A DNA stretch of 64,000 nucleotides from an uncultured Pelagibacteraceae bacterium (GTDB lineage: Bacteria > Pseudomonadota > Alphaproteobacteria > Pelagibacterales > Pelagibacteraceae), in assembly GCA_902634305.1 (NCBI GenBank), contig CACPJJ010000005.1:22579-86578 (forward strand), given 5' to 3'. Position numbers and translations under genes: made by a program. This document shows positions 44,092 through 53,773 of this stretch, one piece after another; the first letter of the stretch is position 1; every line of letters starts with the position of its first letter. The notes below the pieces were generated by a model. The model did no database searches. It was not told the DNA's origin and worked only from the letters and a program-made list of their open reading frames with translations.

Positions 44092-46778
44092 CCAGTATTC
44101 TTCATGGCCGCAGATATGCCTGCTATTGATGTCATCATTGCATCATTAAGGTACTTTTTGTCACCAGATTTAAATTTTTTCTTAGTTATTTTATTCATTA
44201 CTACGGCTTGTAGTATATTTAAAACCTCAGAATAAATATTTCTAACTAGGACCGTTGTTCTAAATTTTTTTCTTTGATTAATTATTTCTCGTGGAGTTAT
44301 GTATCTATTTAATTTTTTAATTATAGCGAACTCTGATCTAAGTTTGTCACCCACTTCTCTTAATTTTTTATCTGCAAGACTATTTTCATAAACCTCTGAT
44401 ATCTCTGGATCAACTTTGGAAATAACCATATCCAATATATCCATTGTAGAATTAAAAAATGGCCAATTTTTTTCCATATCTGTAAGAGTAGTTTTGTAAT
44501 TTTTAATTGACGAATATTTTAAAGCATCCCCAGTTCCTAACCAAGCGGGCAACATTAATCTTATTTGTGTCCAAGCAAATACCCAAGGTATTGCTCTTAA
44601 GCTTTGAATATTATCTACATTTTTTCTTTTAGAAGGTCGCGATCCTATTGATAATTTTCCAAGAGCTAAGTGAGGTGTAACAGTTTTAAAATATCTTATA
44701 AAATCTGAATTTTCGTTTATGTTTTTTCTATAAGCTAAAGTAGAAACTTTTGTCATTTCTTCTATTAATTTTCTCCAACTATCTTTGGGATGTGGGGGTG
44801 GATTTAAAGTAGCCTGCATTACAGATCCTATATAACTACATAAATTATATTTCGCTAAAGGTTCATAACCATATTTTTGTTGGATCATTTCTCCTTGGTC
44901 AGTAATTCTAATACGACCATATACAGAATTTGGGGGTTGAGATCTCATCGTTGCTTGAATTGGCCCCCCGCCTCTTCCGGCTGAACCACCTCTGCCATGG
45001 AAAAAAGTAAGATCAATTTTATATTTTTTTGCGATAATTAAAACTTCTTCTTGAAGTTTGTATTGATGCCAGCTTGCAGATAATTTTCCAGCATCTTTGC
45101 TTGAATCAGAATAACCAATCATAATTTCTTGTTTATTTTTGATTAATTTTCTGTACCAACTTAATGAAAAAAGTTTTTCCATAATAGATTTTGCATTTTT
45201 TAAATCTTGCAAAGTTTCAAAAAGCGGAACTACTCGTAATTTATTTTTAATATTTGCTTGCATTTGCATTAGATAAACTTCTAATACATCTGAAGCTGCT
45301 GAAGTCATTGAAATTACATAAGCACCTAAACATTCTGATGGTTCATCAGCTAAAATTTTAAAAGTTGACCAAACTTCACTATTTTCTTTATTTTTAAAAT
45401 TAAAATTTTTGAAATTTTTTTTATTTTTATTCATTTCACTTATCAAATATTTAATTTTTTTATTTTCATCCCAATTTAAATAATTGGAGTTATTTTTTTT
45501 CTTTACATATTCTGCTAATAGCTGTGAATGTCTTGATGATTCTTGTCTTATGTCTAATTTTGCTAGATTTATACCAAAACATTTAGCTCGTCTCATTAAA
45601 TCGAGCAAATCACTACTCGCAATATTTTCACTTTGGTTTTGTTCTAATGACTCTCTTACAACCCTTAAAGGTTTTAGAATTTCTTCTTTAGAAGATAAAA
45701 GCTTTTTTTGATCTAATGGTTTTTTTGCTACTAAATGTCTTTCTATTAATCTATGTGTTTTTCTTATTTGATCTCTTAATGGTCTTAAATAAACTCTATA
45801 AGGTTCAAAAGTTTTTCCAGTAGTTTTTAGAATTTTTTTTGAACATTTTTCCATTGAAAGTCCTCTAATTAATTTTGTTAATTCTTTTTCATAAAGTTTT
45901 GCTGCTTCCCATCTTGATAAAAGTATTACTTCTTTGGTGATAGTTGCTGTTACATTTGGATTGCCATCTCTATCTCCTCCCATCCAAGATCCAAATTCAA
46001 TTGGATTAAAATTTTTAGGCAAACCTTTTCCCATATGTTTTACAAAAATAGCGTTTAATCTTCTATAAACTTTTGGAATTGTTTCCCATAGGCTGTCTTC
46101 AATTACTGCTAGTCCCCACCTCGCTTCCTCAGAAGGTGTCGGTTTAAATCTTTTTAAATCATCAGTATTCCAAATAATTGTAAACTCATCATAAAGTTTT
46201 TTATCTAAGATTTTTAATCGTGATGGCTTGTCCTTCAAAAGATTTCTTTGGTCCATTATCTCAGTTATTTTATGGTATTTTTGTATTAAAGTTCTTCTTT
46301 TAACTTCAGTTGGATGAGCTGTAAGTACTATTCCAATTTGAAGATTTTTTGCAATATTATAAATTTTTTGAGGTTTAATTTTTTTATTTTTAAAAAGCTT
46401 TTCAAAAATTTCCTCAATGAAAATATTCTTGTGTTTATCTTTTAAGTCAGAATTTTCAAATTCATCTAATTTTCTAGAGGCATCTATGGATTCGCTAAGA
46501 TTAATAAAATTCATAAAATGGTTAAATGCTCTTGCTAACTTAAATATTTTAATCGGTTTAAGTCTTTGAATTTCTGAAGTAATTTTATTGAATCTATTTT
46601 TATTATTTTTATTTTTAATGTTTGCTTTTGATAGTAATCTTATTCTCTCTACTAAATTAAAAAAACTTTCTCCCTCTTGTTTTTTTATTACTCTCCCTAA
46701 AATATTTCCCAAATACCTAACATCGTCTCTTAAAGATTTTGTAGGTATACGTTCGTAATAGAGATCTCTTTTTATCAT
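44088..46778 (-). CDS. ppc: Phosphoenolpyruvate carboxylase
   Basis: A full-length 896-residue enzyme. The catalytic histidine motif is VLTAHPTEVKRRT, then GSWMGGDRDGNPNVT, the flexible loop FFHGRGGSAGRGGGP with the second key histidine, and GEMIQQKYG. The last residues are MKNTG, the usual C-terminal allosteric end. It fixes bicarbonate onto PEP to give oxaloacetate. It is the last gene of mcl-mtkA-mtkB-ppc, 25 bases after mtkB. The serine cycle uses precisely these four activities in sequence. Confidence 0.95.
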   Translation of the reverse strand: MIKRDLYYERIPTKSLRDDVRYLGNILGRVIKKQEGESFFNLVERIRLLSKANIKNKNNKNRFNKITSEIQRLKPIKIFKLARAFNHFMNFINLSESIDASRKLDEFENSDLKDKHKNIFIEEIFEKLFKNKKIKPQKIYNIAKNLQIGIVLTAHPTEVKRRTLIQKYHKITEIMDQRNLLKDKPSRLKILDKKLYDEFTIIWNTDDLKRFKPTPSEEARWGLAVIEDSLWETIPKVYRRLNAIFVKHMGKGLPKNFNPIEFGSWMGGDRDGNPNVTATITKEVILLSRWEAAKLYEKELTKLIRGLSMEKCSKKILKTTGKTFEPYRVYLRPLRDQIRKTHRLIERHLVAKKPLDQKKLLSSKEEILKPLRVVRESLEQNQSENIASSDLLDLMRRAKCFGINLAKLDIRQESSRHSQLLAEYVKKKNNSNYLNWDENKKIKYLISEMNKNKKNFKNFNFKNKENSEVWSTFKILADEPSECLGAYVISMTSAASDVLEVYLMQMQANIKNKLRVVPLFETLQDLKNAKSIMEKLFSLSWYRKLIKNKQEIMIGYSDSSKDAGKLSASWHQYKLQEEVLIIAKKYKIDLTFFHGRGGSAGRGGGPIQATMRSQPPNSVYGRIRITDQGEMIQQKYGYEPLAKYNLCSYIGSVMQATLNPPPHPKDSWRKLIEEMTKVSTLAYRKNINENSDFIRYFKTVTPHLALGKLSIGSRPSKRKNVDNIQSLRAIPWVFAWTQIRLMLPAWLGTGDALKYSSIKNYKTTLTDMEKNWPFFNSTMDILDMVISKVDPEISEVYENSLADKKLREVGDKLRSEFAIIKKLNRYITPREIINQRKKFRTTVLVRNIYSEVLNILQAVVMNKITKKKFKSGDKKYLNDAMMTSIAGISAAMKNTG

Positions 46779-46803
46779 TTGGTATAAACTATTTGTTTAT
46801 ATT

Positions 46804-47694
46804 TTAAGTTTTACTATTTAAAGCTAACTTTACAGTTTCACCCATAACTGATGGGTTTTTAGAAATAATAACTCCACATTCTTTTAAAAGCTGAACTTTC
46901 TCAACGGCACTTTCTCCATAAGCTGATACTATTGCGCCCGCATGGCCCATTACTCTTCCCTTTGGCGCTGTCAAACCTGCAATATAAGCTATAACTGGTT
47001 TCTTCATGTTTTCTTTTGCAAATTTTCCAGCAGCTACTTCTTGTGGTCCTCCTATTTCGCCAATCATTAAAACTGCTTCTGTTTCATCGTCTTGCTCAAA
47101 TTTTTCTAAAATATCTTTAAATGAACTTCCGTTAATTGGATCACCTCCGATACCAACACTTGTTGAAACACCAATGTTTAAATTTTTTAATTGTTGTGCT
47201 GCCTCATATCCTAATGTACCAGATCTTCCAATTATTCCGATTTTTCCCTCTTTATATATATGTCCCGGCATAATACCTAACATTGCTTTTCCAGGACTAA
47301 TCACTCCAGCACAATTAGGTCCTACTAAAGTCATTTTTTCAGTTCTTGAATATCTTCTCATATAACGTTTAATTTTGATCATATCGTGAGAAGGTATTCC
47401 GTCTACTATCGCAACACATGTTTTAATTCCAGCATCAGCAGCTTCCATTGCTGAATCTGCTGCGAAAGCTGGTGGAACAAATAATATTGATGCTGATGCA
47501 CCTGTATTTTTGACTGCTTCTTTAACTGTATTAAACACAGGAAGATTAAGATGTTTCATTCCACCTTTTCCAGGCGTAACTCCTCCAACTACATTGGTGC
47601 CATACTTAATCATTTCTTCTGCATGGAAACTTCCCATTTTTCCAGTAAAACCTTGTACTATTATTTTTGTTTTTTTATCTATTAATACAGACAT
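46804..47694 (-). CDS. mtkB: Malate-CoA ligase alpha subunit (MtkB; succinyl-CoA ligase fold)
   Basis: The 296 residues match the SucD fold: IIVQGFTGKMGSFHA, VVGGVTPGKGG, VGPNCAGVISPGKAMLGIMPGHIY, GRSGTLGYEAA and the phospho-histidine in GRVMGHAGAI (His251). The GTFHA/GSFHA opening, the KIKRYMRRY segment and PGHIYKEGKIGIIGRSG resemble MtkB of serine-cycle methylotrophs more than SucD of the Krebs cycle. Placement between mtkA and ppc in an operon led by a CitE/malyl-CoA lyase gene supports malate as substrate. A SucD function cannot be fully excluded. Confidence 0.85.
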   Translation of the reverse strand: MSVLIDKKTKIIVQGFTGKMGSFHAEEMIKYGTNVVGGVTPGKGGMKHLNLPVFNTVKEAVKNTGASASILFVPPAFAADSAMEAADAGIKTCVAIVDGIPSHDMIKIKRYMRRYSRTEKMTLVGPNCAGVISPGKAMLGIMPGHIYKEGKIGIIGRSGTLGYEAAQQLKNLNIGVSTSVGIGGDPINGSSFKDILEKFEQDDETEAVLMIGEIGGPQEVAAGKFAKENMKKPVIAYIAGLTAPKGRVMGHAGAIVSAYGESAVEKVQLLKECGVIISKNPSVMGETVKLALNSKT

Positions 47695-47696
47695 TT

Positions 47697-48860
47697 TTAA
47701 TTACCTAATGCTTTAACAGCCTTATTTGCAGCATCCTCTAGAGTGTTTGCTTCAATATATTTTATTTTGCTTTCTTTTAATATTTTGTTTCCTTTTTCAA
47801 CATTTGTTCCAGCCAATCTTATTACTATTGGAACTTTTATATCTATTTTTTCTAATGCTTGAACTATACCTTCTGCAACCCAATCACATCTATTTATACC
47901 TGCAAAAATATTTACAAGTATAACTTTCACTTTCTCATCCATTGAAATTAATTTAAAAGCTTTGACTATTTTTTCAGGTGTAGCTCCTCCACCAACATCT
48001 AAGAAATTTGCTGGTTCTCCACCTGCCAATTTAATCATATCCATTGAGGCCATAGCTAGGCCTGCACCATTAATTATATTACCAATATTTCCATCTAGGC
48101 TAACGTAATTAAGACCTCTATCAGATGCATATACTTCATTAGGGTTTTCTTGAGTTTTGTCTCTTAATTCGGAAACCTGATTTCTTCTAAACAATGCATT
48201 GTTATCAAAGCTCATTTTACAATCTAAAGCTAATATTTGATCTTGATTTGATATTACTAATGGATTTACTTCAACCATAGTTGCATCCAACTCACTAAAT
48301 GCTCTATAACATCCAATAATAGTATCCGCAGCTCTTGCTATTAAATTGGGTTCAATTTTTAGTCCAAATGCTATTTCTCTAGCTTGAAACTTTTGCATTC
48401 CAACAGCTACTTCAATTTTAGATCTAATTATAGTTTCAGGTTTATTTTTAGAAATTTCTTCGACACTCATTCCTCCTTCTGTAGATGCTACAACCATTAT
48501 ACTTTCTGAACTTCGATCAAAAACTAAACCTAAATATAATTCTTTTTTAATATCTGTTGCTTCTTCAATATAAACTCTATTAGTTATTTTACCTTCAGGA
48601 CCAGTTTGGTTTGTAACTAATTTTTTTCCAAGAAGTTTGTCAGCTGCTTGTGCAACTTCTAAAGAACTATTGCAAATAATTATTCCACCTGCTTTCCCTC
48701 TGGCTCCAGAATGAACTTGTGCTTTTACTACCCACTTAGATCCTCCTAGCTCTCTAGCTTTATTCTCAGCATTTTCAGGACTGTAAGCAATTCCACCTCT
48801 AGGAATTGTAACGCCAAAGCCTGAAAGTATTTTTTTTGCCTGATACTCGTGAATATCCAT
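47697..48860 (-). CDS. mtkA: Malate-CoA ligase beta subunit (MtkA; succinyl-CoA ligase fold)
   Basis: The 387-residue ATP-grasp subunit opens with MDIHEYQAKKILSGFGVTIPRG. It has KAQVHSGARGKAGGI for ATP, EVNPLVIS for metal and FLDVGGGATPEKIVKAF followed by NIFAGINRCDWVAEG for CoA-ligand handling. It starts 1 base from the end of the mcl gene and is followed by mtkB after 2 bases. With MtkB it would activate malate to malyl-CoA using ATP. The operon context is what favours this over succinate. Confidence 0.85.
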   Translation of the reverse strand: MDIHEYQAKKILSGFGVTIPRGGIAYSPENAENKARELGGSKWVVKAQVHSGARGKAGGIIICNSSLEVAQAADKLLGKKLVTNQTGPEGKITNRVYIEEATDIKKELYLGLVFDRSSESIMVVASTEGGMSVEEISKNKPETIIRSKIEVAVGMQKFQAREIAFGLKIEPNLIARAADTIIGCYRAFSELDATMVEVNPLVISNQDQILALDCKMSFDNNALFRRNQVSELRDKTQENPNEVYASDRGLNYVSLDGNIGNIINGAGLAMASMDMIKLAGGEPANFLDVGGGATPEKIVKAFKLISMDEKVKVILVNIFAGINRCDWVAEGIVQALEKIDIKVPIVIRLAGTNVEKGNKILKESKIKYIEANTLEDAANKAVKALGN

Positions 48861-48861
48861 A

Positions 48862-49800
48862 TTACTTTCCTTGAATAAGTTTATTTATATTTACAACATT
48901 TTCAGCCATACGTGCTGATGCAGCATCTATCATTCTTCCGTCTAGTTGTGCTGCACCTTTACCTTCTTTCGCAGCTTTCTCTAACTCTTCAAGTATCCTT
49001 TTTGCTTTTGTCACTTCAGCTTCTGGGGGAGAAAAAACTTTATTTGCTAAATCAATCTGAGAAGGATGTATTGCCCACTTACCTTCAATGCCTATTGCAG
49101 CAGCTCGTTTGGCGGAAGCAACGTAAGCATCAGGATCATTAAAATCCCCAAATGGTCCATCAATTGCTCTAAGTCCGTAAGCCCTACATGTCATAACTAG
49201 TTGTGACAACCCATGATGCCATTGATCCCCTGGATAGTCAGGGTTTAATCCTCCTATAACTACAGTTCTTGCTCTTAAGCTTGCCGCATAATCAGCAACT
49301 CCAAAATGAAGTGCTTCTAATCTTTCGCTAGATTTTGCAATTTCTTTTATATTAGACATTCCTAATGCAGTTTCGATTAAACACTCAATGCCAATTTTAT
49401 TTTTAATTTTTTTATTGGTTTCAATTTGTGTTAACAAACAATCAACCATATATACATCGCTTGCTGTTCCTGCTTTTGGAACAAGTATAGTGTCAACTTT
49501 ATCTCCTGCTTGTTCTACTATTTCAACTAAATCACTATACATATAATGAGTATCTAAACTATTTATTCTTACTGAAATTGATTTTCCTTTTTCTCTCCAA
49601 TTAATTTCATTAAGCGCTTTGATAATATTTGCTCGAGCTTGAATTTTATCATTTGGTGAAACAGCATCTTCAAGATCTAAAAATATATAATCTGCATTTG
49701 AGTTTAATGCTTTTTCAAACATTTTAGGCGAGGATCCAGGAACGGCTAACTCACTCCTTTGTAACCTGGGTTTTGAGGGTTTATAGAATTGATGACTCAT
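48862..49800 (-). CDS. mcl: Malyl-CoA lyase (CitE-like superfamily)
   Basis: A 312-residue CitE-fold barrel with RSELAVPGSSPKMFEKA, the YIFLDLEDAV metal-binding strand (41-47), IGIECLIETALGM and LHFGVADYAASL, and GKWAIHPSQIDLANKVFSP at the end. The long form with PDYPGDQWHHGL is characteristic of malyl-CoA lyase and beta-methylmalyl-CoA lyase. It splits malyl-CoA into glyoxylate and acetyl-CoA. A TATAAT box lies only 7 bases upstream of the ATG with no ribosome site, so its message could be leaderless. It heads the mtkAB-ppc operon. Confidence 0.85.
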   Translation of the reverse strand: MSHQFYKPSKPRLQRSELAVPGSSPKMFEKALNSNADYIFLDLEDAVSPNDKIQARANIIKALNEINWREKGKSISVRINSLDTHYMYSDLVEIVEQAGDKVDTILVPKAGTASDVYMVDCLLTQIETNKKIKNKIGIECLIETALGMSNIKEIAKSSERLEALHFGVADYAASLRARTVVIGGLNPDYPGDQWHHGLSQLVMTCRAYGLRAIDGPFGDFNDPDAYVASAKRAAAIGIEGKWAIHPSQIDLANKVFSPPEAEVTKAKRILEELEKAAKEGKGAAQLDGRMIDAASARMAENVVNINKLIQGK

Positions 49801-49936
49801 TTAAATATTATAGTTTTTAAGATACCTCTAAAAATACTAAAATTAAGGTATTCTTTTTATATATAGTTTTTATTAGTAAAAAATAAGCTTAAAAAGGATT
49901 ATCTGTTTTGTTACTGATTCATCTTAGTAGAAAAAT

Positions 49937-51265
49937 ATGTCAAATTTACCGACAAAAGCAAAAGTTGTAATAATTGGTGGCGGTATTCACGGCTTAAGTA
50001 CTGCATGGAAACTTTCAGAAAAATATAAAAATCCAAACGATATTATAGTTTTGGAAAAAAAAGATACAGCAGCAGGTGCAAGTGGAATAGCTTGTGGAGT
50101 TGTTAGAAATAATTATTTCCAACCTGCAATGAGAGAGCTAATGGCTCACTCAGTTTCAGTTTGGGAAAGTGATCCAAAAGCATTCAAATACAATCCTGTT
50201 GGTTATATGCAAATTTCACCTGAGGTAATGCATAAAGATGTTGCAAGTATATATGAACAACAAAAAGCTATTGGCTACGACTCTACATTTATTGAAGGCG
50301 AAAAAGATTGTATGAAATACATGAAGGGAATGTTTGATGATTGGCAAGCACAAGGAATAACTTCTGTTCTTCATGAAAAAAAAGGTGGATACGCATTTAA
50401 CAAAGATTCAATTAAAGCTTTAGAAAGAAAAGCAAACTCTAATGGAGTAAATGTTCATAAAGGAGTTAAAGTTACAGAATTTAAAAGAGGAAGTAATAGT
50501 AATGCTATAACAGGAGTAGTAACTGATAAAGGAACCATTGACTGCGAACAAGTAGTTATTGGAGCTGGTCCTTGGGTAAGAGATTTTTGGAACATGTTAG
50601 ATTTACCAAAAACAACTGATATAAAAAGTAAAGATGGAAAAATGCATACGGTAGACATGTGGACATATTGGTTTTTACAAGAAGGTGTTTTAGGTGTTGA
50701 TGCTGACTACTTGAGAACTAATGATGGAAAGCAACCACCTGTAATTCATGTAGATACTGATGCACCACTACATTCAGATAAAGACGGAAAATTAATTACA
50801 GATAAATTATGGGGAATATATTACAAACCAGATATTGAAGGTTTAGGAGTTCAAGGTGGAACTTCGCCTTATATAGTTCAAAAACATTTTGATAAAGTTA
50901 ATGTTGATCCTTACGGAATAGAGTCACCTGAGTTTCAGACGACTGATGAATTTTCAGATATGTGGACTTCAGCATTAGCTCATTGCCAAAAACGTTTTGT
51001 TGGTAAATCAAATTTATATAGAAAAGGTCCATCAGGAGGACTGGGTTGTCTAACTCCTGACTCTTTTCCAATTTTTGATAGATTTTGTGAAAATGTTTAT
51101 ATGATTGCTGATGCAAACCACGGTTATAAAATGTTAGGTGTTGGTCATTTGGTTGCTCAAGAAATTTTAGGTCAAGAAAGTGAATTGTTGAAACCATTTA
51201 GATTCAACCGATACGCGAAGGGCGAACTACACCCCACTTCGAACAGCCCATTTCCATGGAGCTAA
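49937..51265 (+). CDS. FAD-dependent amine oxidoreductase (DAO family, sarcosine-oxidase-beta-like)
   Basis: A 442-residue flavoprotein with VVIIGGGIHGLSTAWKLSEKY near the N-terminus and DTAAGASGIACGVVRNNYFQP. The conserved ending GGLGCLTPDSFPIFD...YMIADANHGYKMLGVGH matches DAO-family dehydrogenases acting on N-methyl amino acids. It opens the plus-strand cluster ahead of a glutamine-synthetase-like gene and MgsABC. A single-chain enzyme of this type could oxidise N-methylglutamate or sarcosine, or act on another secondary amine. No covalent-flavin histidine is evident to me. Confidence 0.8.
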   Translation: MSNLPTKAKVVIIGGGIHGLSTAWKLSEKYKNPNDIIVLEKKDTAAGASGIACGVVRNNYFQPAMRELMAHSVSVWESDPKAFKYNPVGYMQISPEVMHKDVASIYEQQKAIGYDSTFIEGEKDCMKYMKGMFDDWQAQGITSVLHEKKGGYAFNKDSIKALERKANSNGVNVHKGVKVTEFKRGSNSNAITGVVTDKGTIDCEQVVIGAGPWVRDFWNMLDLPKTTDIKSKDGKMHTVDMWTYWFLQEGVLGVDADYLRTNDGKQPPVIHVDTDAPLHSDKDGKLITDKLWGIYYKPDIEGLGVQGGTSPYIVQKHFDKVNVDPYGIESPEFQTTDEFSDMWTSALAHCQKRFVGKSNLYRKGPSGGLGCLTPDSFPIFDRFCENVYMIADANHGYKMLGVGHLVAQEILGQESELLKPFRFNRYAKGELHPTSNSPFPWS

Positions 51266-51336
51266 ACTTACTGTGTGGACACAAATTAAAATATCAGCTA
51301 ACTTTTATTTTATAAAAAATTCTGAGGAGGGATAAA

Positions 51337-52806
51337 ATGACTGATCTAGAAAAACATGTAAATCAACCCGGTAGAGCCAAATTAGTAAAAAGAGTTAGAG
51401 AAAAAATTAACGAATTAGGTATTACATATATTTATTACCAATTTATATCTGTAACAGGACGTGTTGTTGGAAAAGGAATTCCCGCAGACCACTGGGAAAG
51501 AACTGCAGAAAAAGGTTTTCAATTGGTTTATGGATCCACAGCTAACTTATTTGTAGATAGACATAAAAATTATATTGGTTACGGCCCTGAAGCTATGGAA
51601 CTTGTTGGTATACCTGACCCTGAAACTTTCTGTCAATTACCTTGGGACAAAAGAATTGGAAGAGTTTTTGTTACATGTTTTAGAAATAGAGAAGAAAGAC
51701 AAAATCCAGGTGGTCATTTAACTTCTGATTGCAGAGGTAACTTAAAAATTTTTATGGATGAATTTCAGAAAAAACATGGTTTAGAATTAAGAGTTGGAAC
51801 AGAACCTGAAATGATGTGGTTGACAAAAAATCCTGACGGAACCCCTACTGGGGCAGGTTTTTCCAAACCATACTGTTATCACATTGATCAATTTGAGTCA
51901 TTGAGACCTGTGTTTATGAAAGTAATTGAATACGCTTCAGCCATGGGTTTAGATATGATCCAAGGTGACCATGAAGATGCTCCAGGACAATTAGAATTAA
52001 ACTGGACATACGATAATGTTTTAAGAAATGCTGATAGACTTTCTACTTACAGACAAATTTGTGCTCAAGTAGCAAGAGAACATAATTTAATAGCATGCTT
52101 TATGACAAAACCATTTATGGGTGTGTCTGCAAGTGGTTGCCATACAAACATGTCTTTATGGAAAGGTGGAAAAGTTGTTACAAACAAATTAGGTAATAAA
52201 AAATTACCTGGTGTAGAGGAAGTGTTTGGTTATGTACAGGGAGGCACAAATACTTTTATGCCTGATACTAAAGATATGCAACTACCAGGTAAAATTGGTT
52301 TACAATCTATCGCTGGGATAATGGAACACTTGCCTGCTTTAACTGCTTTAGGATCTTCAACAGTTAATTCTTATAGAAGACTTTGGGATCAAGGTTTTTG
52401 GGCTCCAGTTTATGCTGATTGGGGATACCAAAATAGAACTTGTGGTTTAAGAGTGTCTGCTCCAGGAAGATTTGAATATAGATCTGTGGACTCTATGCAC
52501 AATCCTTACTTATTAGGTGCTGCTTTATTAAAAGCTTGTGACCACGGTATTTCAAAAAAACTAGTTCCATCTAAGCCTGAGTCTAGAAGTATGTATGAAG
52601 CTAAAAAAGCTGGTAAAGATGTTAAGAAACTTCCATTAAGTTTGGGTGAAGCTTTAGATAGATTAGCAGAGGATGAAGTTATTAAATCTGCAATGCCAGA
52701 TGAAATGTATAAAGTTTTCCATTGGTACAAAAATGATGAATGGGAAAAATTCTTAGGTGCGACAACTCAATGGGATCTGGATACTTATTTAGATTGTCTT
52801 CCATAG
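51337..52806 (+). CDS. Glutamine synthetase-like ligase (GlnT/type III-like), 489 residues
   Basis: It has the GS beta-grasp and catalytic domains: LRVGTEPEMMWL, the metal-binding GDHEDAPGQLELNW, FMTKPFMGVSASGCHTNMSLW, NSYRRLWDQG and APGRFEYRSVDSMHNPYLLGAAL. A strong ribosome site (GAGGAGGG) precedes it. It is distinct from the GmaS at 58452-59777, with a longer N-terminus and different substrate loops (YYQFISVTGRVVGKGIPADHW). It is followed by the MgsABC-type genes. It could ligate glutamate to ammonia or to an amine. I cannot choose from sequence. Confidence 0.82.
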   Translation: MTDLEKHVNQPGRAKLVKRVREKINELGITYIYYQFISVTGRVVGKGIPADHWERTAEKGFQLVYGSTANLFVDRHKNYIGYGPEAMELVGIPDPETFCQLPWDKRIGRVFVTCFRNREERQNPGGHLTSDCRGNLKIFMDEFQKKHGLELRVGTEPEMMWLTKNPDGTPTGAGFSKPYCYHIDQFESLRPVFMKVIEYASAMGLDMIQGDHEDAPGQLELNWTYDNVLRNADRLSTYRQICAQVAREHNLIACFMTKPFMGVSASGCHTNMSLWKGGKVVTNKLGNKKLPGVEEVFGYVQGGTNTFMPDTKDMQLPGKIGLQSIAGIMEHLPALTALGSSTVNSYRRLWDQGFWAPVYADWGYQNRTCGLRVSAPGRFEYRSVDSMHNPYLLGAALLKACDHGISKKLVPSKPESRSMYEAKKAGKDVKKLPLSLGEALDRLAEDEVIKSAMPDEMYKVFHWYKNDEWEKFLGATTQWDLDTYLDCLP

Positions 52807-52831
52807 TAAAAAAAGTAAAAAGAGGAAAATT

Positions 52832-53773
52832 ATGTGCGGAATAGCTGGATTAATTCATAGAGGTAAATCTTCAAATGTTGGCGAAGAGTTGCAACATATG
52901 CTTCAAGCTCTTAAACACAGAGGACCTGATTCAACTGGTTACGCTCTTTATGCAGATAACGATGGCCAAAACTTTATATTAAGATTTAAAGTAGGTGAAA
53001 ACGTAGGAGAAGGTAGCACATCAGTAAATGAAGATGAAAGTGTCTATAATGAAAGAAAAAAAGCTGTAGACAAAAAACTTTCAGAACTAGGAGCTTTAGT
53101 TGTTAAAGAAGAAAAATTAACTCCATACTCATACAGATATGAAATCAAGTTTGACAAAGATCTTATGGAATTTTCAAAAGCAATTGAAAGTATTCAAAGT
53201 GTTGAAATACTATCTATTGGAAAATCTCTTGAACTTATAAAAGATTTAGGAGACGCAACAGTTGTATCTGAGAGATATGGATTAAGTAAACTTCAAGGAA
53301 CACATGGTATAGGGCACGCTAGAATGGCAACAGAGTCAGGAGTAGATATTAAATCAGCTCACCCTTTTTGGGGATACCCTTTTGCAGATGTATCGGTAGT
53401 TCACAATGGTCAACTTACAAACTATTGGAATAATAGAAGAGTTCTTGAAAATAAAGGTATGCGTTTTATGTCAGAATGTGACTCTGAGCTAATAGCAGTT
53501 TTTCTTGCTGAAAGAATGAGAAATGGAGCAACTTTAGAAGAAGGAATGAAAGAAAGTTTATCAGGACTCGATGGTGTTTTTACTTATTTTGTTGCAACGA
53601 AAGACTCTTTGGGAATGGCTAAAGATACTATGGCTGCAAAACCGCTAGTGCTATATGAGTCAGATGACCTGGTTGCCATGGGGTCTGAGGAAATAGCAAT
53701 AAGATCAATTCTTCCGCAAGAAATAGATACTTACGATCCTTTTGATGGAGAGGTAAAAGTATGGCAAACTTAA
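52832..53773 (+). CDS. mgsA: N-methylglutamate synthase subunit A-like (class II amidotransferase)
   Basis: A 313-residue protein starting MCGIAGLIHRGKSS. Removal of Met exposes Cys2, the nucleophile of class II glutamine amidotransferases. ALKHRGPDSTGYALY, GIGHARMATES and VVHNGQLTNYWNNRR complete the glutaminase site. MgsA/GlxB-type subunits of this size partner with MgsB and MgsC to move methylamine or ammonia from a gamma-glutamyl donor. It overlaps the next gene by 13 bases. Clustering with gmaS favours the N-methylglutamate role over a plain glutamate synthase. Confidence 0.82.
   Translation: MCGIAGLIHRGKSSNVGEELQHMLQALKHRGPDSTGYALYADNDGQNFILRFKVGENVGEGSTSVNEDESVYNERKKAVDKKLSELGALVVKEEKLTPYSYRYEIKFDKDLMEFSKAIESIQSVEILSIGKSLELIKDLGDATVVSERYGLSKLQGTHGIGHARMATESGVDIKSAHPFWGYPFADVSVVHNGQLTNYWNNRRVLENKGMRFMSECDSELIAVFLAERMRNGATLEEGMKESLSGLDGVFTYFVATKDSLGMAKDTMAAKPLVLYESDDLVAMGSEEIAIRSILPQEIDTYDPFDGEVKVWQT

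Noticed and set aside
46804..48860. mtkAB as Krebs-cycle succinyl-CoA synthetase (sucCD)
   Set aside because: The fold is shared, but the operon with malyl-CoA lyase and ppc and the MtkB-like segments favour malate-CoA ligase. The alternative is kept in the gene notes.
49801..49936. Glycine riboswitch in the divergent region before the DAO flavoprotein gene
   Set aside because: No GC-rich aptamer stems. Only a 6-base-pair ATACCT/AGGTAT repeat is visible, which is common by chance in this composition.
51337..52806. First glutamine-synthetase-like gene as gmaS
   Set aside because: The gene at 58452-59777 matches GmaS much better in motifs and length. The first is longer with different substrate loops.
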